From NCBI RefSeq assembly GCF_047948215.1, contig NC_134456.1, forward strand, positions 67,110,029-67,174,028: DNA of 64,000 bases, written 5' to 3'. The DNA is from Lycorma delicatula. Lineage: Eukaryota; Arthropoda; Insecta; Hemiptera; Fulgoridae. Shown piece after piece: positions 37,589-49,090 of the stretch (the first letter of the stretch is position 1; each line of letters starts with the position of its first letter). A program made the position numbers and the translations under genes. A model generated the notes under the pieces. That model had not been told where the DNA came from. It saw nothing but the letters and a program-made list of their open reading frames with translations, and made no database searches.

Positions 37589-40039
37589 GAACGAGTACAT
37601 TGCAAAATAATTTATTGAATAGCTATAATCATTCTGCTCTGAATTCTCATTAATTTCATCCTTTGATAAATAAGAGTTTTATTAACCATATTTGTTAAAA
37701 CAATAAGCTGTTTAGTTTTACGACGCTAAAATTTATTACGCAACTTATTTGAAAATAATCTCATATGTTTTGTTACAATCTGTAAGTTGGATGATTGTAT
37801 TTTATGGATGATATAATAATTTTCAATTTAATTATAAAAAGTGTTCAAAATAAAACAGAAATATTTTTTTAACTCTGATAAAAGGAAAAATTTTTCATTT
37901 AGCAATAAAAGAAGATATAAAATAGAAGAATGTAGCTTAACAACAGCGTGCATTAGGCATTATCCTTTAAAATATGAAATAAGAAAAAATGAAATAATGC
38001 TGTGTCTTTTCAGTTATGGTATACTGTTACGGAACTTGAAGCTGAGTGAATGTATCCTTTTTCTTCCATGAACAGTGCTATTTTCTTAAAAATAAAGCCT
38101 TAGTGAATAAGTATAGTAAAAAAAATGTGAACATCCAAAAGTAAAAAAATAATAAATCTAAAAATAATATATAAAAAAATAATAAAAATGTAAAATGTAA
38201 ATCTTGAGTATTTTTTTTTTACACAAAGAAAAGCTACCACATTTTATGAGCGAGATAAGAGAAAACAAAAATGAATTGTTCATTTCTGATTTTGTTAAAA
38301 ACGATGGATTTTTAATTGATTTTTTAATAGGTATCTTAATGTTTTGATGTATTTTATCACCTACGCATACTGTAACGTAAACATATCATTAATTATTGCT
38401 ATTACTAAATCTTGTATGTCTATACAAAATGTGTAAGCCCTTCAGGTATTATTACAAAATTTGGTTCTGTAAATACTACAAGAAAAATATTTTTATTACT
38501 ACAGGCGGTTTAATGTTTTTAAACGTAATTTAGTACGATATACTAATGCGTTTCCTCCAGCATATTATTTCCGTTTTCTCTTATAATTTCTTATAAAAAA
38601 GAAATTAATTATTTTACTGTTTTATTTTTGATTTACCTTAAAGTTTTCCAGATACGCTAAAATGGACTCTCATTACAATACTATTTGCTTATTTGGCCTC
38701 TAAAATGAGTTTTTTTATTCATACTGTCACAATTTTAAAATTTTAAATATCTTAATAACAAATAAAAGTAATTACAGTTTTTATACCGGTCTATTACTAT
38801 TATGACAGTTTTCTTACGTGTATTTACAAAAGATATTTTAAAACAGATAGCTTTAAAAATAATTTTAATGTTATATATTTTATAGTAATTTTTACATTTG
38901 ATTATTTCTATATATTTACTTACCTAATAATAGCGTCTGTTGCTGGCCATACTTGTTTTTAAATGTTATTCACTCGCTGACTCTTCTGAAATTTCTGTCA
39001 CTTTCTACTTAAAAACATGATTTTTGTCTACTGCAACGGAATGCACCGTTAACTCGTCGATTGGTAAGCGGATAAAATTAATAGTTAACCTGCTATTATA
39101 TCTGATAAATAAAAAAGTAACATAATAAATTAAAAGGTAAAAAACACACAATGACAACCTACCACCAAAAATTTAAATCAATCTATAAATTGTGTAGAAA
39201 ATGCATCGAAACGGTAATAAAATATTACGAGAAAGAAGAAAAGATTATGAATTTTAGTGAGTGTACTCTAGAGCAAAAGTTGTTACAGAAACTTAACGAA
39301 AAATGGATATTATTTTTGAAGTTTTTAATTCTTTTTCGAATTGACATTTCCCTTACTTGTTGGCCCTTGTACCAGTAAACGAAAACTTTGATTCGTTTTA
39401 ATGAAAATTCATAATTATATTCCGCCACTAATCAAATTCATTATTCATACTCCTTTTGTACATTTTTTTTCCGTTTTTTTAGCTCTAATATTTAAAATGT
39501 TTTGAAGAATTCTCAGCACCCAAATTAAATTTAATGTAAATTAACTCCTCATATTAATTTGTTTAAGCCTAATATTGATCAGACTTACTGAAATTATTGC
39601 AAACCAAGGACACACTGTTTTTTAGATTATTGTTCTTTCACCAACCTTCAGAGCTAATAAATGAGTTAATATTCTTTTGTAGAATTACAATAGTATTGTT
39701 AATAAACGCGCTATTCTTAAGGTTAGGAAGTTTCTTAAAGTATGTAATTAATATTTGGTTCTATACTGTTTCTTCATTTGATGTAGTGGTTTTTTCACGT
39801 TTAGTGTCAATACGATCAAACATTTTAATTCGAAAAGAATCAAAATTAAAGAGGTTGTATTTACATCCAGGAGTTGATTTATAATTATATACGTTTCAAA
39901 AATTTTAATACATAACATTATTGTGAGAGTAACTTATAATTGTTTCAAAAAACTTCTTACCAAAATTTAAAGTTACTTTTCTAACTTTTTAAAAATTTTC
40001 AAAATTTTTCAAGATTTTTATTGGAATTCATAAAAAGAG
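36721..40039. other. AT-rich DNA with one microsatellite
   Basis: No gene recognised. Open frames around 39151-39884 are Phe/Leu/Lys-rich translations of AT-rich DNA with no recognisable domain. Confidence 0.45.
37508..37587. repeat. Compound (CA)n(TA)n microsatellite
   Basis: CA repeats with rare interruptions at 37508-37550, then TA repeats to 37587. Confidence 0.93.
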
Positions 40040-40602
40040 CTTTCATAAAGTACAGGATCTGGGGCTCCGACCAACCTCAGTCGATGAAGTATTACGTTTA
40101 GAAGACCACTGATCAGGCCTACGAGAACGCTCTTAAAAACCGAACCGTGGCACATGTAGAATAGGGAGGCAACTCCGACTAGGGCGCCTTGGCTTGCCCA
40201 CACTAAGAGTGAGGGGTGGGGGCTAGCCGAGGATGGTTTGTGGAACCCTCAAGGGTTGAGCAGTGAGCGTGGAGCTAGGGCCGGGAAGGGTAGTCCTCCG
40301 ATCGAGGGGCACTTCGAGTAGGGGGTCTGGATGTCCTGATGACGTGGGGGGACCCCGATCGGTAGGGTACTGGCGAAGACCACAGATAGCGAGCAGACAA
40401 CAGCCACGGCCCCTCCCGGAACTGAGTAATGCTTAATTGCGTGTCCGGCCTCGGAAGGGGAGTTGGTGAGGTGGATGTTTAGTTGGTAGGGCGCAGGCAT
40501 ACACACGCATTTAAATCACATCTTGAGGAATCTGTTAGCGAGTCCGACACTGCTTTGCCGTCCGTAAATGGCATTCCTTCCCTCACCTGAAAAAAAAAAA
40601 AA
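40040..40602 (+). mobile_element. GC-rich probable non-LTR retrotransposon 3' region with poly(A)
   Basis: A 550-bp block of much higher G+C than its flanks, ending at a 12-base A run (40591-40602). The abrupt left edge, GC-rich non-coding body and A tail suggest the 3' end of a 5'-truncated non-LTR element on the plus strand. Shares a CCCTCAAGGGT motif with the GC-rich block at 30.4-30.6 kb. On the minus strand there are open frames (40506-40249 and 40203-40018), but their products are unfamiliar. A minus-strand exon preceded by a pyrimidine tract and CAG (TTTTTTCAG at 40596-40588) is a weaker alternative. Confidence 0.55.
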
Positions 40603-40747
40603 CGTTATTTTGATGTACGAAGTTCAGTACACAGAATCGTTAGTCACCTAACCTAACATAACCTTAACTATAACCTAAACCTAATTTAATTTATTCTCAC
40701 TTAAACCATGTTATTTACTAAGTAAATAATGTATATTACTCTTAACC

Positions 40748-40943
40748 TTTTTTCTTTTACTGTTTAGTCTCTGGAACCACCGTAAGGTATTACTTCAGAG
40801 GATAAATGAGGATGATATGTATGAATATAAGTGAAGTATAGTCTCGTACAGCCTCAGGTCGATCATTTCTAAGATGTGTGGTTAACTGAAATCCAACCAC
40901 GAAAGAACACTGGTATCCATGTTCTAGTAGTATTCAAATCCTA
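40748..40943 (-). repeat. tRNA-derived SINE (family 1), 5'-truncated
   Basis: The minus strand has the body blocks GGATACCAGTGTTCTTTCGT, GTTGGATTTCAGTTAACCAC, ATGATCGACCTGAGGCTGTA and the 3' end (CTGAAGTAATACCTTACGGT, GGTTCCAGAGACTAAAC). The tRNA-like head is missing; the copy stops within GTATTCAAATCCTA. Confidence 0.85.
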
Positions 40944-42754
40944 CCTTGCACCTAAGCTTAATCTAATTTAGTCAATTGAATCTAATCTCATTCGTAACTT
41001 AATTAACAATATTAACCAAATTATTTAGCCCAAAAATAATGTATATTACACTTGTACAGTGCTGAATTACGAAATTTTTGGCAACGGTACTGTGTAACTT
41101 ACGAGAGACTTAACTCTGGTGAAAGGCGTTTCCGAGAAATATAACGAATAAATTATTTCCTGTATAAGGTTATTTCAATTGTGTACAAACTTCATCGAAA
41201 TCGGAGAAGAGTCCCTAATTGTTTATAATTAGCTATATTTTTCAACTAAACAAAATTCGAAATTTGAATTAAATCGGTGTTTGAATATTATATGCTAATT
41301 TTTAAAAACTAGATAATACATTTGAATTATACATATCACGTACATTAAATCAAATTATACTGAAGAATATTTTTTTAAGGAATGTTTTCATTGTAACTTG
41401 TTAGTGTTTTTCTTTTTTAAATTAAATATTTGTTTTTCCTTAATCTGCGTAACGGCAATGTTGTTTTTAAAAACCGAGCGATAATTTTTGTTTGTTAGCC
41501 TCAAAAAAAAATTAAAAAATGAAAAGCTTGCTTTAATTGGTAACTTAGAAATTCAACACGTAATATTATTCAAAACATGATGTGTTTATGACAGATAATG
41601 ATTCATTCCATTTCAAAATGCTGTATGTTCTCGTATTAGATATATATATAATATTTTTTCGTAACGTCCATTGCAGTCAGCATTCGTTTCATTTCATGTC
41701 GTTTTATTCTACTACTTTTCGCTTTTATTTAGTTCGTCAAGTATATATAAATTTGTTTTAATTGCTCTTGAGAGTATCCTAGTTCTCCCTGCTGTATATG
41801 CATGCTACAGTTATAACTAACTGGGATTTTCCCATTTTGTTTATTTATACTTTTTTTTTATATTTACTACATTTTGAGTTAAAAAACATCTCTTTGTTTA
41901 GTTATTATTTTTTTAACTTAATATATTCATGGTTTATTTATGTTATATATTAATATTACTGTTAGGAAGTATATTTACAAGGTTAGGGACAGGAATAAAA
42001 TTTAAATTCTCATTTATTTTACACAGATTTTACTTTAAGCAAAACAACAATCTAATAAATCATTTTAATTAGCAGGGTTAATTTTATGCTTTACGTTTTA
42101 CTTCTACCATGGTAATTTTCTGTATTTAATGAAAGTTAAATCAAATTCCTATAAGTAGTTATGAGTTGGCTAATTTTCTAGTTAGATATATAAAGTTGGT
42201 CATGAACAATATAACAAACTTTCAGGACTTGTTCTACTGGTGAAAATAAAGAAGAAAGTTTATATACATATAGGTTGGGAAATGCTTTATTAGTGTGTCG
42301 GCTGGTAAAGTTTTCTCCCTGAATTCTAGGCCTTCGGTAAAATTAAACCATATTGTAATTTTTGGGATCCAAATTAAAGGATAAATTTAGTGGTTTATAT
42401 GAAATCTGACCAGACAAATTGAAAAAAAATCCCGCAACTATGTTTTAAGTATGTTTTTAAAAATTAGGGTAAAAGCAAAAGATTTGGGTCTAAAAACACA
42501 TGATTTCATGTTTGGTGTAAAATAATTATATTAAATGAATAATAAACACGTAAAAGTTTTAAAAAACCCTGTAAAGTTATAAAAACCTGTTATAAAAAAA
42601 TACCTGTATTCTGTGTAAAATGGTCCGAGTAAAGTCTACAGTAATTGAGACTGCAGTTCAGAGACTAATTACAAACGTAAGAATTTCGTAGTTATTAAAA
42701 ACAAACGGTGGAATGTTTAAGACATTAAGATTTGATGAAATAGGATTTTCCAAA
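40944..42754. other. AT-rich DNA without recognised features
   Basis: No gene recognised. A phrase AAACTTCATCGAAATCGG near 41190 resembles a motif common in insect interspersed repeats, but nothing more can be said. Confidence 0.45.
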
Positions 42755-42919
42755 TTCCGTGGCGGAGTAGTAGCGTCTGAGTCTTTCATCCGGAGGTCTT
42801 GAGTTCGAATCCCGGTAAGGCAAGGCATTTTTCATACGCTACACATTTTCATTCTCATAAGGCAAAATGACCATAGAATTCGATTCTCGTCATCTCAAAA
42901 AAAAAAAAAAAAAAATATG
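42755..42919 (+). repeat. tRNA-derived SINE, second family
   Basis: Contains a Pol III A-box-like TGGCGGAGTAGTAGCG (42760-42775) and a perfect B box GAGTTCGAATCCCGG (42801-42815), spaced as in a tRNA. A unique body of about 80 bp follows, then a 19-base A run (42899-42917). The head is clearly tRNA-like but continues without a 3' acceptor stem, so it is a SINE rather than a tRNA gene. It shares no sequence with SINE family 1. Only one copy was seen in this window. Confidence 0.8.
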
Positions 42920-43777
42920 TAGGAGCACTGTATACGAGTATGTTAGAATTAGTAGTCGGTACACAACTAATAGAGAATAGCTTCAAGTTTAAAAGTGACT
43001 GATGGCAGAAAATAGGTATGAGATTAGATGGTTAAAATTTAAATGTTTTTTAATCTTTGAAAAATAATGCGCTTTGCTCTTTTGTTTTTAACTACGTCTA
43101 CACATATGCTCTTTTCTATTTAATTTCAAAATTAATAGTATGATGCAACTACCAGTTCACTGGTGGGGAGTGTGGATATTGCCATTTATCCTCATCAGTT
43201 TTTAGGTTTGAATTTAAATCAAAATCTAGCAAAAGTTTAAAAATAAAAATATGGCCTTTCTTCTTAAAACTTTTAGATAGATAGTTCAATAACTAATATT
43301 TTTTTTTTATTCAGAGAGTTAAATTTTTTAATCCTGGTTAGAATAAGAAAAACGTTTTTACTGGTGACTGAATGATATTTTAATCTTATCAGACCCGGAA
43401 TAACAGATAAAAGAGTTAAGATATCTAAAAGAAATGAACTTATCATATAAGAAAGGTGTAACGTGATCCTTTATTTAGACCACAGAATAAACTCCTGAAG
43501 TTTCAGAAACTAAGAGAAACATTAAACATTTTGAATGTAAAAAGTTTAGGTTTTGGGACAGATAAATTTTCTCATTTACAGTAAACCAAAGGATTTCATT
43601 TGGAAGTGTTAATAAGTGTTAAATAAGTGTTTATAAATACAATTGAATGATTTATTTTTATAATTTCTTTATCCCATAGAGTCTAAAATTTTAAAAGGAG
43701 AATTTATTTATCTTTTTTTAATGGAAGATATTTCGGAAGTTTATTTTTAGGACTTAATGGAAGATCAGTTTACTACG
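42920..43777. other. AT-rich DNA without recognised features
   Basis: No gene or repeat recognised. Confidence 0.5.
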
Positions 43778-44147
43778 TTATTATATATCATTGAAAAGCT
43801 CTCAATGAGGGATTATTACTGTAATTAAGAAAAAGTCTAAAATCCAATGGTTTTAGGCTTTTTTGGACACTTTTGATTTAGTCGATTGCAATCAAAAGGA
43901 GAGGTGCGCAACTAGATATTACAACTGTCCTAAATCCAAAATTTCAACATTCTATCGCTAATGGTGTTTTAATTATGAGAGATACATTCATACGTACATA
44001 TATACAAACGTACGTACAGACAATTCGCCGAAACTAGTCAAAACGGATTTACGGATGGTCAAAATGGATATTTCCGTTGAAATCTGGAAACCAACGTTTT
44101 TCGCAATCACAATACTTAATTTATTTTGTGCAAGGAAATAAAAATGG
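43778..44147 (+). repeat. Family A repeat, 3' half
   Basis: Begins ATATATCATTGAAAAGCTCT and ends GCAATCACAATACTTAATTT with a degraded terminal hairpin (TTTATTTTGTGCAAGGAAAT). It carries private variants ACGGATTTACGGATG and GAAATCTGGAAACCAAC that it shares only with the 45.3-kb piece. Confidence 0.85.
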
Positions 44148-44522
44148 ATGCTAATTTATTAAACAAAAATCAGTCTAGAAGAATAATTAAGTAATGAAAG
44201 ATTTTTTGGCCGTGTTAAGAAATTTATAAAGGCAATGAATTTAAAGGATGATTAGGAGCTGGCAATGTGTTATGTAGAAAATGATGCATAGCTAGTGTAT
44301 GGTGCCAAGCTGTCAAATGCAAACTGTTCTTACTATATATACAAACGCGCTTACAAATGTGGGTTTTCACGTTCTTGTGCTAAGTATGATATACAACACA
44401 AACGTACGTAGGTGTATGATTACGATGTATTCCAGTAAAGAAAAAAAAATTAATGTAATTTAAAGCACAGATAATTTTGAATGGACCAAAATCTCTCTTT
44501 CTCTCTCTTCTATATATATATG

Positions 44523-44563
<41 letters not shown>

Positions 44564-45240
44564 AAATATTTCAAAATCTATTTAACGAATTCAGAATATA
44601 AAATCTTTGTAAGCAATAAACATATATTTCGGTTTTATATAAAGGAAAATCTTAATAAATTTGATAACAATAACAATAAAAATAATAATGTACACGCCAA
44701 TTTTAATAGTGAACGTAAAGATATGCTTATTTATTTAATTGTGCGCTGTGTGCATCGAGCACTAAATCTAACGATGAATAGTTTTAAGATCGCTAAAAGT
44801 GGAAATGTGAACTTGCTTCAGGTTTCAAGCTGTTAGTGAAAGTAATTGGAGAGGTGAAGGTCAATAAACGCTGAAGAGCAATCTGGACACCTGTTACTCG
44901 TTTGTCAGTTCATGACCTTGATATCTTCAGTTTAATTTCTAATAATAAACTCTACTGTACTTTAATAATTTATTGAGACATAAATTACTATCACTCTTTA
45001 TAATGTGATTCATATTTATTATTAGTCAAAAACGTATTGTTAAATTTAGTTAATAACTGATTTTATTTGTTTTAAAACTTATGCTCAGACTATTAAATTA
45101 CAGGAAAAAATTAATTTAACGTGTAATAAATGTGCTGTAAACTTTATTTGTGAAGAATCATTTAAATTATAGAATAGTATTATCAAATCTTTAAAGAGTT
45201 AAGAAACATTAAATTTAATAAAATTATTAATTAGAAGCGT
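44148..45240. other. No recognised genes
   Basis: AT-rich. An open frame at 44477-44836 starts inside the TA microsatellite and has no recognisable domain. Confidence 0.45.
44511..44560. repeat. (TA)n microsatellite after a CT-rich tract
   Basis: TA repeats interrupted by TGTATG, directly after a CTCTCTTTCTCTCT tract at 44493-44509. Confidence 0.92.
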
Positions 45241-45244
45241 TACA

Positions 45245-45282
45245 GATATATATGTATATGTATATGTATATATATATATATA
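45245..45282. repeat. TATATG/TA microsatellite
   Basis: (TATATG)-type units then TA repeats, immediately 5' of the family A fragment. Confidence 0.85.
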
Positions 45283-45389
45283 CGTACATATACACAAACG
45301 TACGTACAGACATCACGCCGAAACTAGTCAAACGGATTTACGGATGATCAAAATGGATATTTCCGTTGAAATCTGGAAACCAACATTTT
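45283..45389 (+). repeat. Family A repeat, short fragment
   Basis: Contains ACGTACGTACAGACATCACG, CCGAAACTAGTCAAACGG and GAAATCTGGAAACCAACATT before breaking into a 32-bp palindrome. Closest to the 43.8-kb copy. Confidence 0.85.
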
Positions 45390-45421
45390 TCGACTTATAT
45401 ATATAAATATATATAAGTCGA
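45390..45421. repeat. 32-bp near-perfect palindrome
   Basis: TCGACTTATATATAT and ATATATATAAGTCGA are inverted around an AA centre. It replaces the expected 3' end of the family A fragment. Confidence 0.9.
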
Positions 45422-47783
45422 GAAAAAGTAAAATATTAGCTGCTTGTCCAGAATATTCTATCCTGTGAAGAAATGAAAAAAAAAAAACAACAAAATGATT
45501 TTGTTCACATTAATGTTAAAAATTAGCTCTTCTAAATGTTTGAAGTAGTAGTAGTAGTACCTTTGGTAGTAGTAGTAACACACACATCCCACTCATAAAT
45601 TTCGAAGTTTTTTATAAAACAAAATTCGAAATACATTTATTGGGAAATATTTTGGGAAAAGGCATTCTCTATTTGATACTTTATAAATAAAATGTTTAAA
45701 AAAAAATTCTGTACGGAAAACCTCACTTTTACTGACATCTGTTGAATTACCTAAAAAGCCTATCAAACAGGTATACTATAATATTTACTAAAGATAAAGA
45801 GGAAGAAGAGAATAACGTATGTTTTTATCGGTTTTGTTGAAGAAAACGGTCAAACATAACTAATAGTGAATTAAATTAGAAATGGAATTTTATTCACACA
45901 TATTTTGAAACATGTCAAAAATAATATTCATACATATTTTATTTGCACATATTTTGAACACATCTGAAACAATAAAGAGCTTTTTAAATATAATTCTAAA
46001 ACCATCCCCACATTCAACGGTACATAAAACCTAGCATTTCTAGCAGCTGGTTCTGAAGAAGGTAGGTTTAACACAAATGCTGGCTCAGACTAAAATAGAA
46101 TTGCTTGTTACTTACATAAAATATTAAGTTGTGATTTAGATTATATAAAATCGTTCTAATTTTTCAAATGCAATAGGGCAGGGATACTATTAAGTTTTAT
46201 TTATAATCATATTTTTAATAGTTTAATAAGTAAACAACAGTAAATGTGGTTTAAATGTGTAACTCTAGTGTGACTGAAGAGAGTAATCCTGAAAGTTAAG
46301 TTAGAAAAGGATATTTCAAGATGTATTAAGTGTTTTACCTAAAATCTTTAAATTAGATCATTTAATGTTGTTCAATTCACTAGATCTAGCATCCCCACAT
46401 AATTGACAACCGTATGGTCAGTTTAAAAAGGTTTATAAATCTATAAACAGTTGATTCTCTCACAATATTGTTTTATATCAACACGGTCGTTCTAAATAAG
46501 GTATCTTAACACGTAGATATTAGCCAAGAAAATAAATTTGTTAATTTGTAGAGTACTAGTGCCATCAGGAAAAATTGCCGTACGTATTATCTGGATAAGA
46601 AGAAAGTGAGACGGGTGATCTGGGAGGTCTTATCGTATAAATCTTTGTACATCAGTCTGTAAGTCAATATTGAAGTCTATCCATCTGATGTTGATGGTTA
46701 TTACGTAGGGCAAGTAAACTTGAGTTGGAGTTAATACTGGAGTGCCTACTACGTAATTGTCAGCGTCACTAGAAATGTTAAAAGTATAGATTTTACGAAA
46801 AAGAATATTCAAAATGCTATTTTGTGGAAAAATTAACTTTCAAAAATGGAAAGTTACCAAGTTTTTACAAGCTCACATCTTTAGACTTATTAAATAGCGA
46901 TTGCTGCGGAGATAATAAGAGATATTTGAAAATTATTTTAAACGGAAAGCGATTAACTTGTAGATCACTTATTCCACAAAATTTTAGCAAAAATGTTTTA
47001 CAGAAACGTTTATTGAACTTCAAGTTTTAAAGACAGTAAATTCAATTTTTTATTTATTTTTCTATGTATCCCTGTCTACATGGCCTCGTGTTTTATATCT
47101 TGGGGAAACGTGAATCGAAAGAGAGATAAAAGATTATTAAAAACATTGACAGTATTTATGCACGAAAAGTTGTGAATATTATGAGCTAAAAAACGTAAGG
47201 ATTGGTTTGTCATGTAACATCAGATAGGTATTTGATAAAATTCTAAGAAGAAATCATTAATACATAAATATTATACGATGAAAGAGATTTCCTTCTTTAT
47301 GGTTAATTGGTTGCGGGTATTTAGCATTAAATTCACGGCTGCAATAACGTTTGGATTTTTTTAAATCGAAAAAAGTTACAAAAATTTTTGAATGTAGTGG
47401 ATAGTAGATATAACCTTAAGAAGACCAAAGTGAGGTACGTTCACTAGTTATTTCTTGGAAAGTGGTTGGTATGAGGCGATGAGAAATATAGCAAAGAATA
47501 TTTAATCGTAATCTTCGTGCTAGATAATTCACTATCCACTATTCAGTAAATGAATGATACTACGGGTAGTATAGTAGTATTTGTAGTGTATTTTGATGGC
47601 TCATATGAGTTTTAAGAAAACATTTATTATATTCTAATTTTTTTAAGAGAGTTTCTGCTAGAAAGACAATGATATTTTAAAATCAATTTAACTGTGTTTC
47701 CTTGTTTAAATATAATATTTATAATCCATAGCATAGATCTCTATAACGTGCGATAAGTCGATTATAGATCATTTTTTTTGTCA
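45422..47783. other. AT-rich DNA, one candidate exon
   Basis: GTA-triplet tracts at 45545-45575. Apart from the candidate minus-strand exon at 46630-46779, no gene was recognised. Confidence 0.45.
46630..46779 (-). CDS. Candidate terminal exon of an unrecognised gene
   Basis: The minus strand has an acceptor-like ACATTTCTAG followed by an open segment of about 49 codons ending in TAA. It contains DADNYVVGTPVLTPTQVYLP and YVITINIRWIDFNIDLQ. The codons use C and G in third positions more than the surrounding DNA, which suggests selection. No family was recognised, no upstream exon was identified, and no AATAAA signal was seen soon after the stop. It could equally be debris of a mobile element. 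Confidence 0.25.
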   Translation of the reverse strand, partial: NISSDADNYVVGTPVLTPTQVYLPYVITINIRWIDFNIDLQTDVQRFIR

Positions 47784-48042
47784 TCGGGTTGGTCTAGTGG
47801 TGAACGCGTCTTCATAAATCAGCTGATTTAAAAGTCGAGAGTTCCAACGTTCAAATTCTAGTAACGGCAGTTTACTTTTATACGGATTTGAATACTAGAT
47901 CGCGGATAACAGTGTTCTTTGGTGGTTGGGTCTCAATTAACCACACATCTCAGAAATGGTCGACCTGAGGCTGTACAAGACTACGCTTCATACTCATACA
48001 TATCAATCTCATTCAGTAATACCTGACAGAGGAAAAAAAACA
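47784..48042 (+). repeat. tRNA-derived SINE (family 1), most complete copy
   Basis: Starts with the tRNA-like head GGGTTGGTCTAGTGGTGAAC (A box TGGTCTAGTGGT), then CAGCTGATTTAAAAGTCGAG and a B-box region CGTTCAAATTC with one change. The body has TACGGATTTGAATACTAGAT, TTCTTTGGTGGTTGGGTCTC, AATTAACCACACATCTC, GTCGACCTGAGGCTGTACAA. The tail ends near AATACCTGACAGAGG with an A run. Confidence 0.9.
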
Positions 48043-48799
48043 GCTGGAAAAAAATATCATTTTTCTGTGAATGGATAAAACTGATCTTAAATCATCATAT
48101 AAAATATTTTATATGATGTAAAATTAATAAAAACTTTTCGGACAAAGAAAAAGCCCTCAGTGTGGTAAAGTAATTCTTTTTTACAGTCAATAGTATTTTT
48201 ATTATGAGAGTTATTATTGTTAATAATTATTAAAACATTAGATTTATTTATGTATAGTAATTCGTTAATTTGTTATTTGTTAGTAGTTTTTGTTGTTAAT
48301 AGTGTGACTTCTAAAGAAATTATGTATTGTTTACAATGATGTTATGAAGGATGATCATAAATGACAGCATTCTTATTGAAAAGCAAAAATTAAAAGAAAT
48401 TGCATCAGTAGTTACTACTGGATTTCTCTGCAGTCCGGAATTCTAGAAGTTGCCTGAATTATTGCCCTGCTTGCCTGGTGACATCGGCAGAAGTCACAGG
48501 TGATTTTCTTTTTTGTACATTTATTAGAAAGATAAGTTTCATCTTGACCATAATACACGGGGGAGGGGAAGATTGGAGTTTGCCTCAGAGCGATTAAATT
48601 TCTGTTCACTGAATAATATTACGTGGCTACCGAACATATTCGACGTTAATTTATATTTGACATTTATTTAAATTTCATCTACGTAAGAAATTCGTTAGAT
48701 GTTAATGAAAAAATCGGAAGCGGAATTTTATATCGTAATACGTATAAAATTTAAATTAATATACAAACAATAATCATAGCAAAATCAGCTATGATACCA
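48043..48799. other. Mostly AT-rich DNA
   Basis: A less AT-rich minus-strand open frame at 48609-48415 ends in a natural stop and has clustered Cys (CDFCRCH). It is unrecognised and not called. Confidence 0.4.
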
Positions 48800-49090
48800 A
48801 CTTTTGAAGTCGAAAGTTGTAAGATTCGAGTTCTTGTAAAGATAGATGCTTTTATACGGATTTAATGCTAGACTGTGGATACCAGCGTTCTTTGGTGGTT
48901 CGGTTTCTATTTACCACACGACTCAGGAGTGGTCGATCTGAGTCTGTACAGAGTGGTACCACTCTGAGTTGTACCACCATTTACACTTACATTGGACTAC
49001 TTCTCCTGCTGTGCCAGGGCTGGCAAGCCGATTACAGTAATTGTATTTGCTCGTACAGACTCACACAGACCCGGCAGTAATTGTAAAACT
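48800..49090 (+). repeat. SINE family 1 variant with a different 3' half
   Basis: The 5' half (TACGGATTTAATGCTAGACT, TGGATACCAGCGTTCTTTGG, TCTATTTACCACACGACTC, GGTCGATCTGAGTCTGTACA) matches the other copies. From about 48950 the tail differs: TTACACTTACATTGGACTAC, CTCCTGCTGTGCCAGGGCTG, ACAGACCCGGCAGTAATTG. A 16-bp palindrome AGAGTGGTACCACTCT lies at the switch point. The A-box end is eroded. Confidence 0.75.

Noticed and set aside
40645..40685. CCTAACCTAAC tract resembling insect telomeric TTAGG repeats
   Set aside because: Only two or three imperfect units inside ordinary DNA; also seen briefly near 10760.
42755..42830. tRNA gene
   Set aside because: The A and B boxes fit, but there is no acceptor stem closure and a body plus A tail follow, so it is a SINE.
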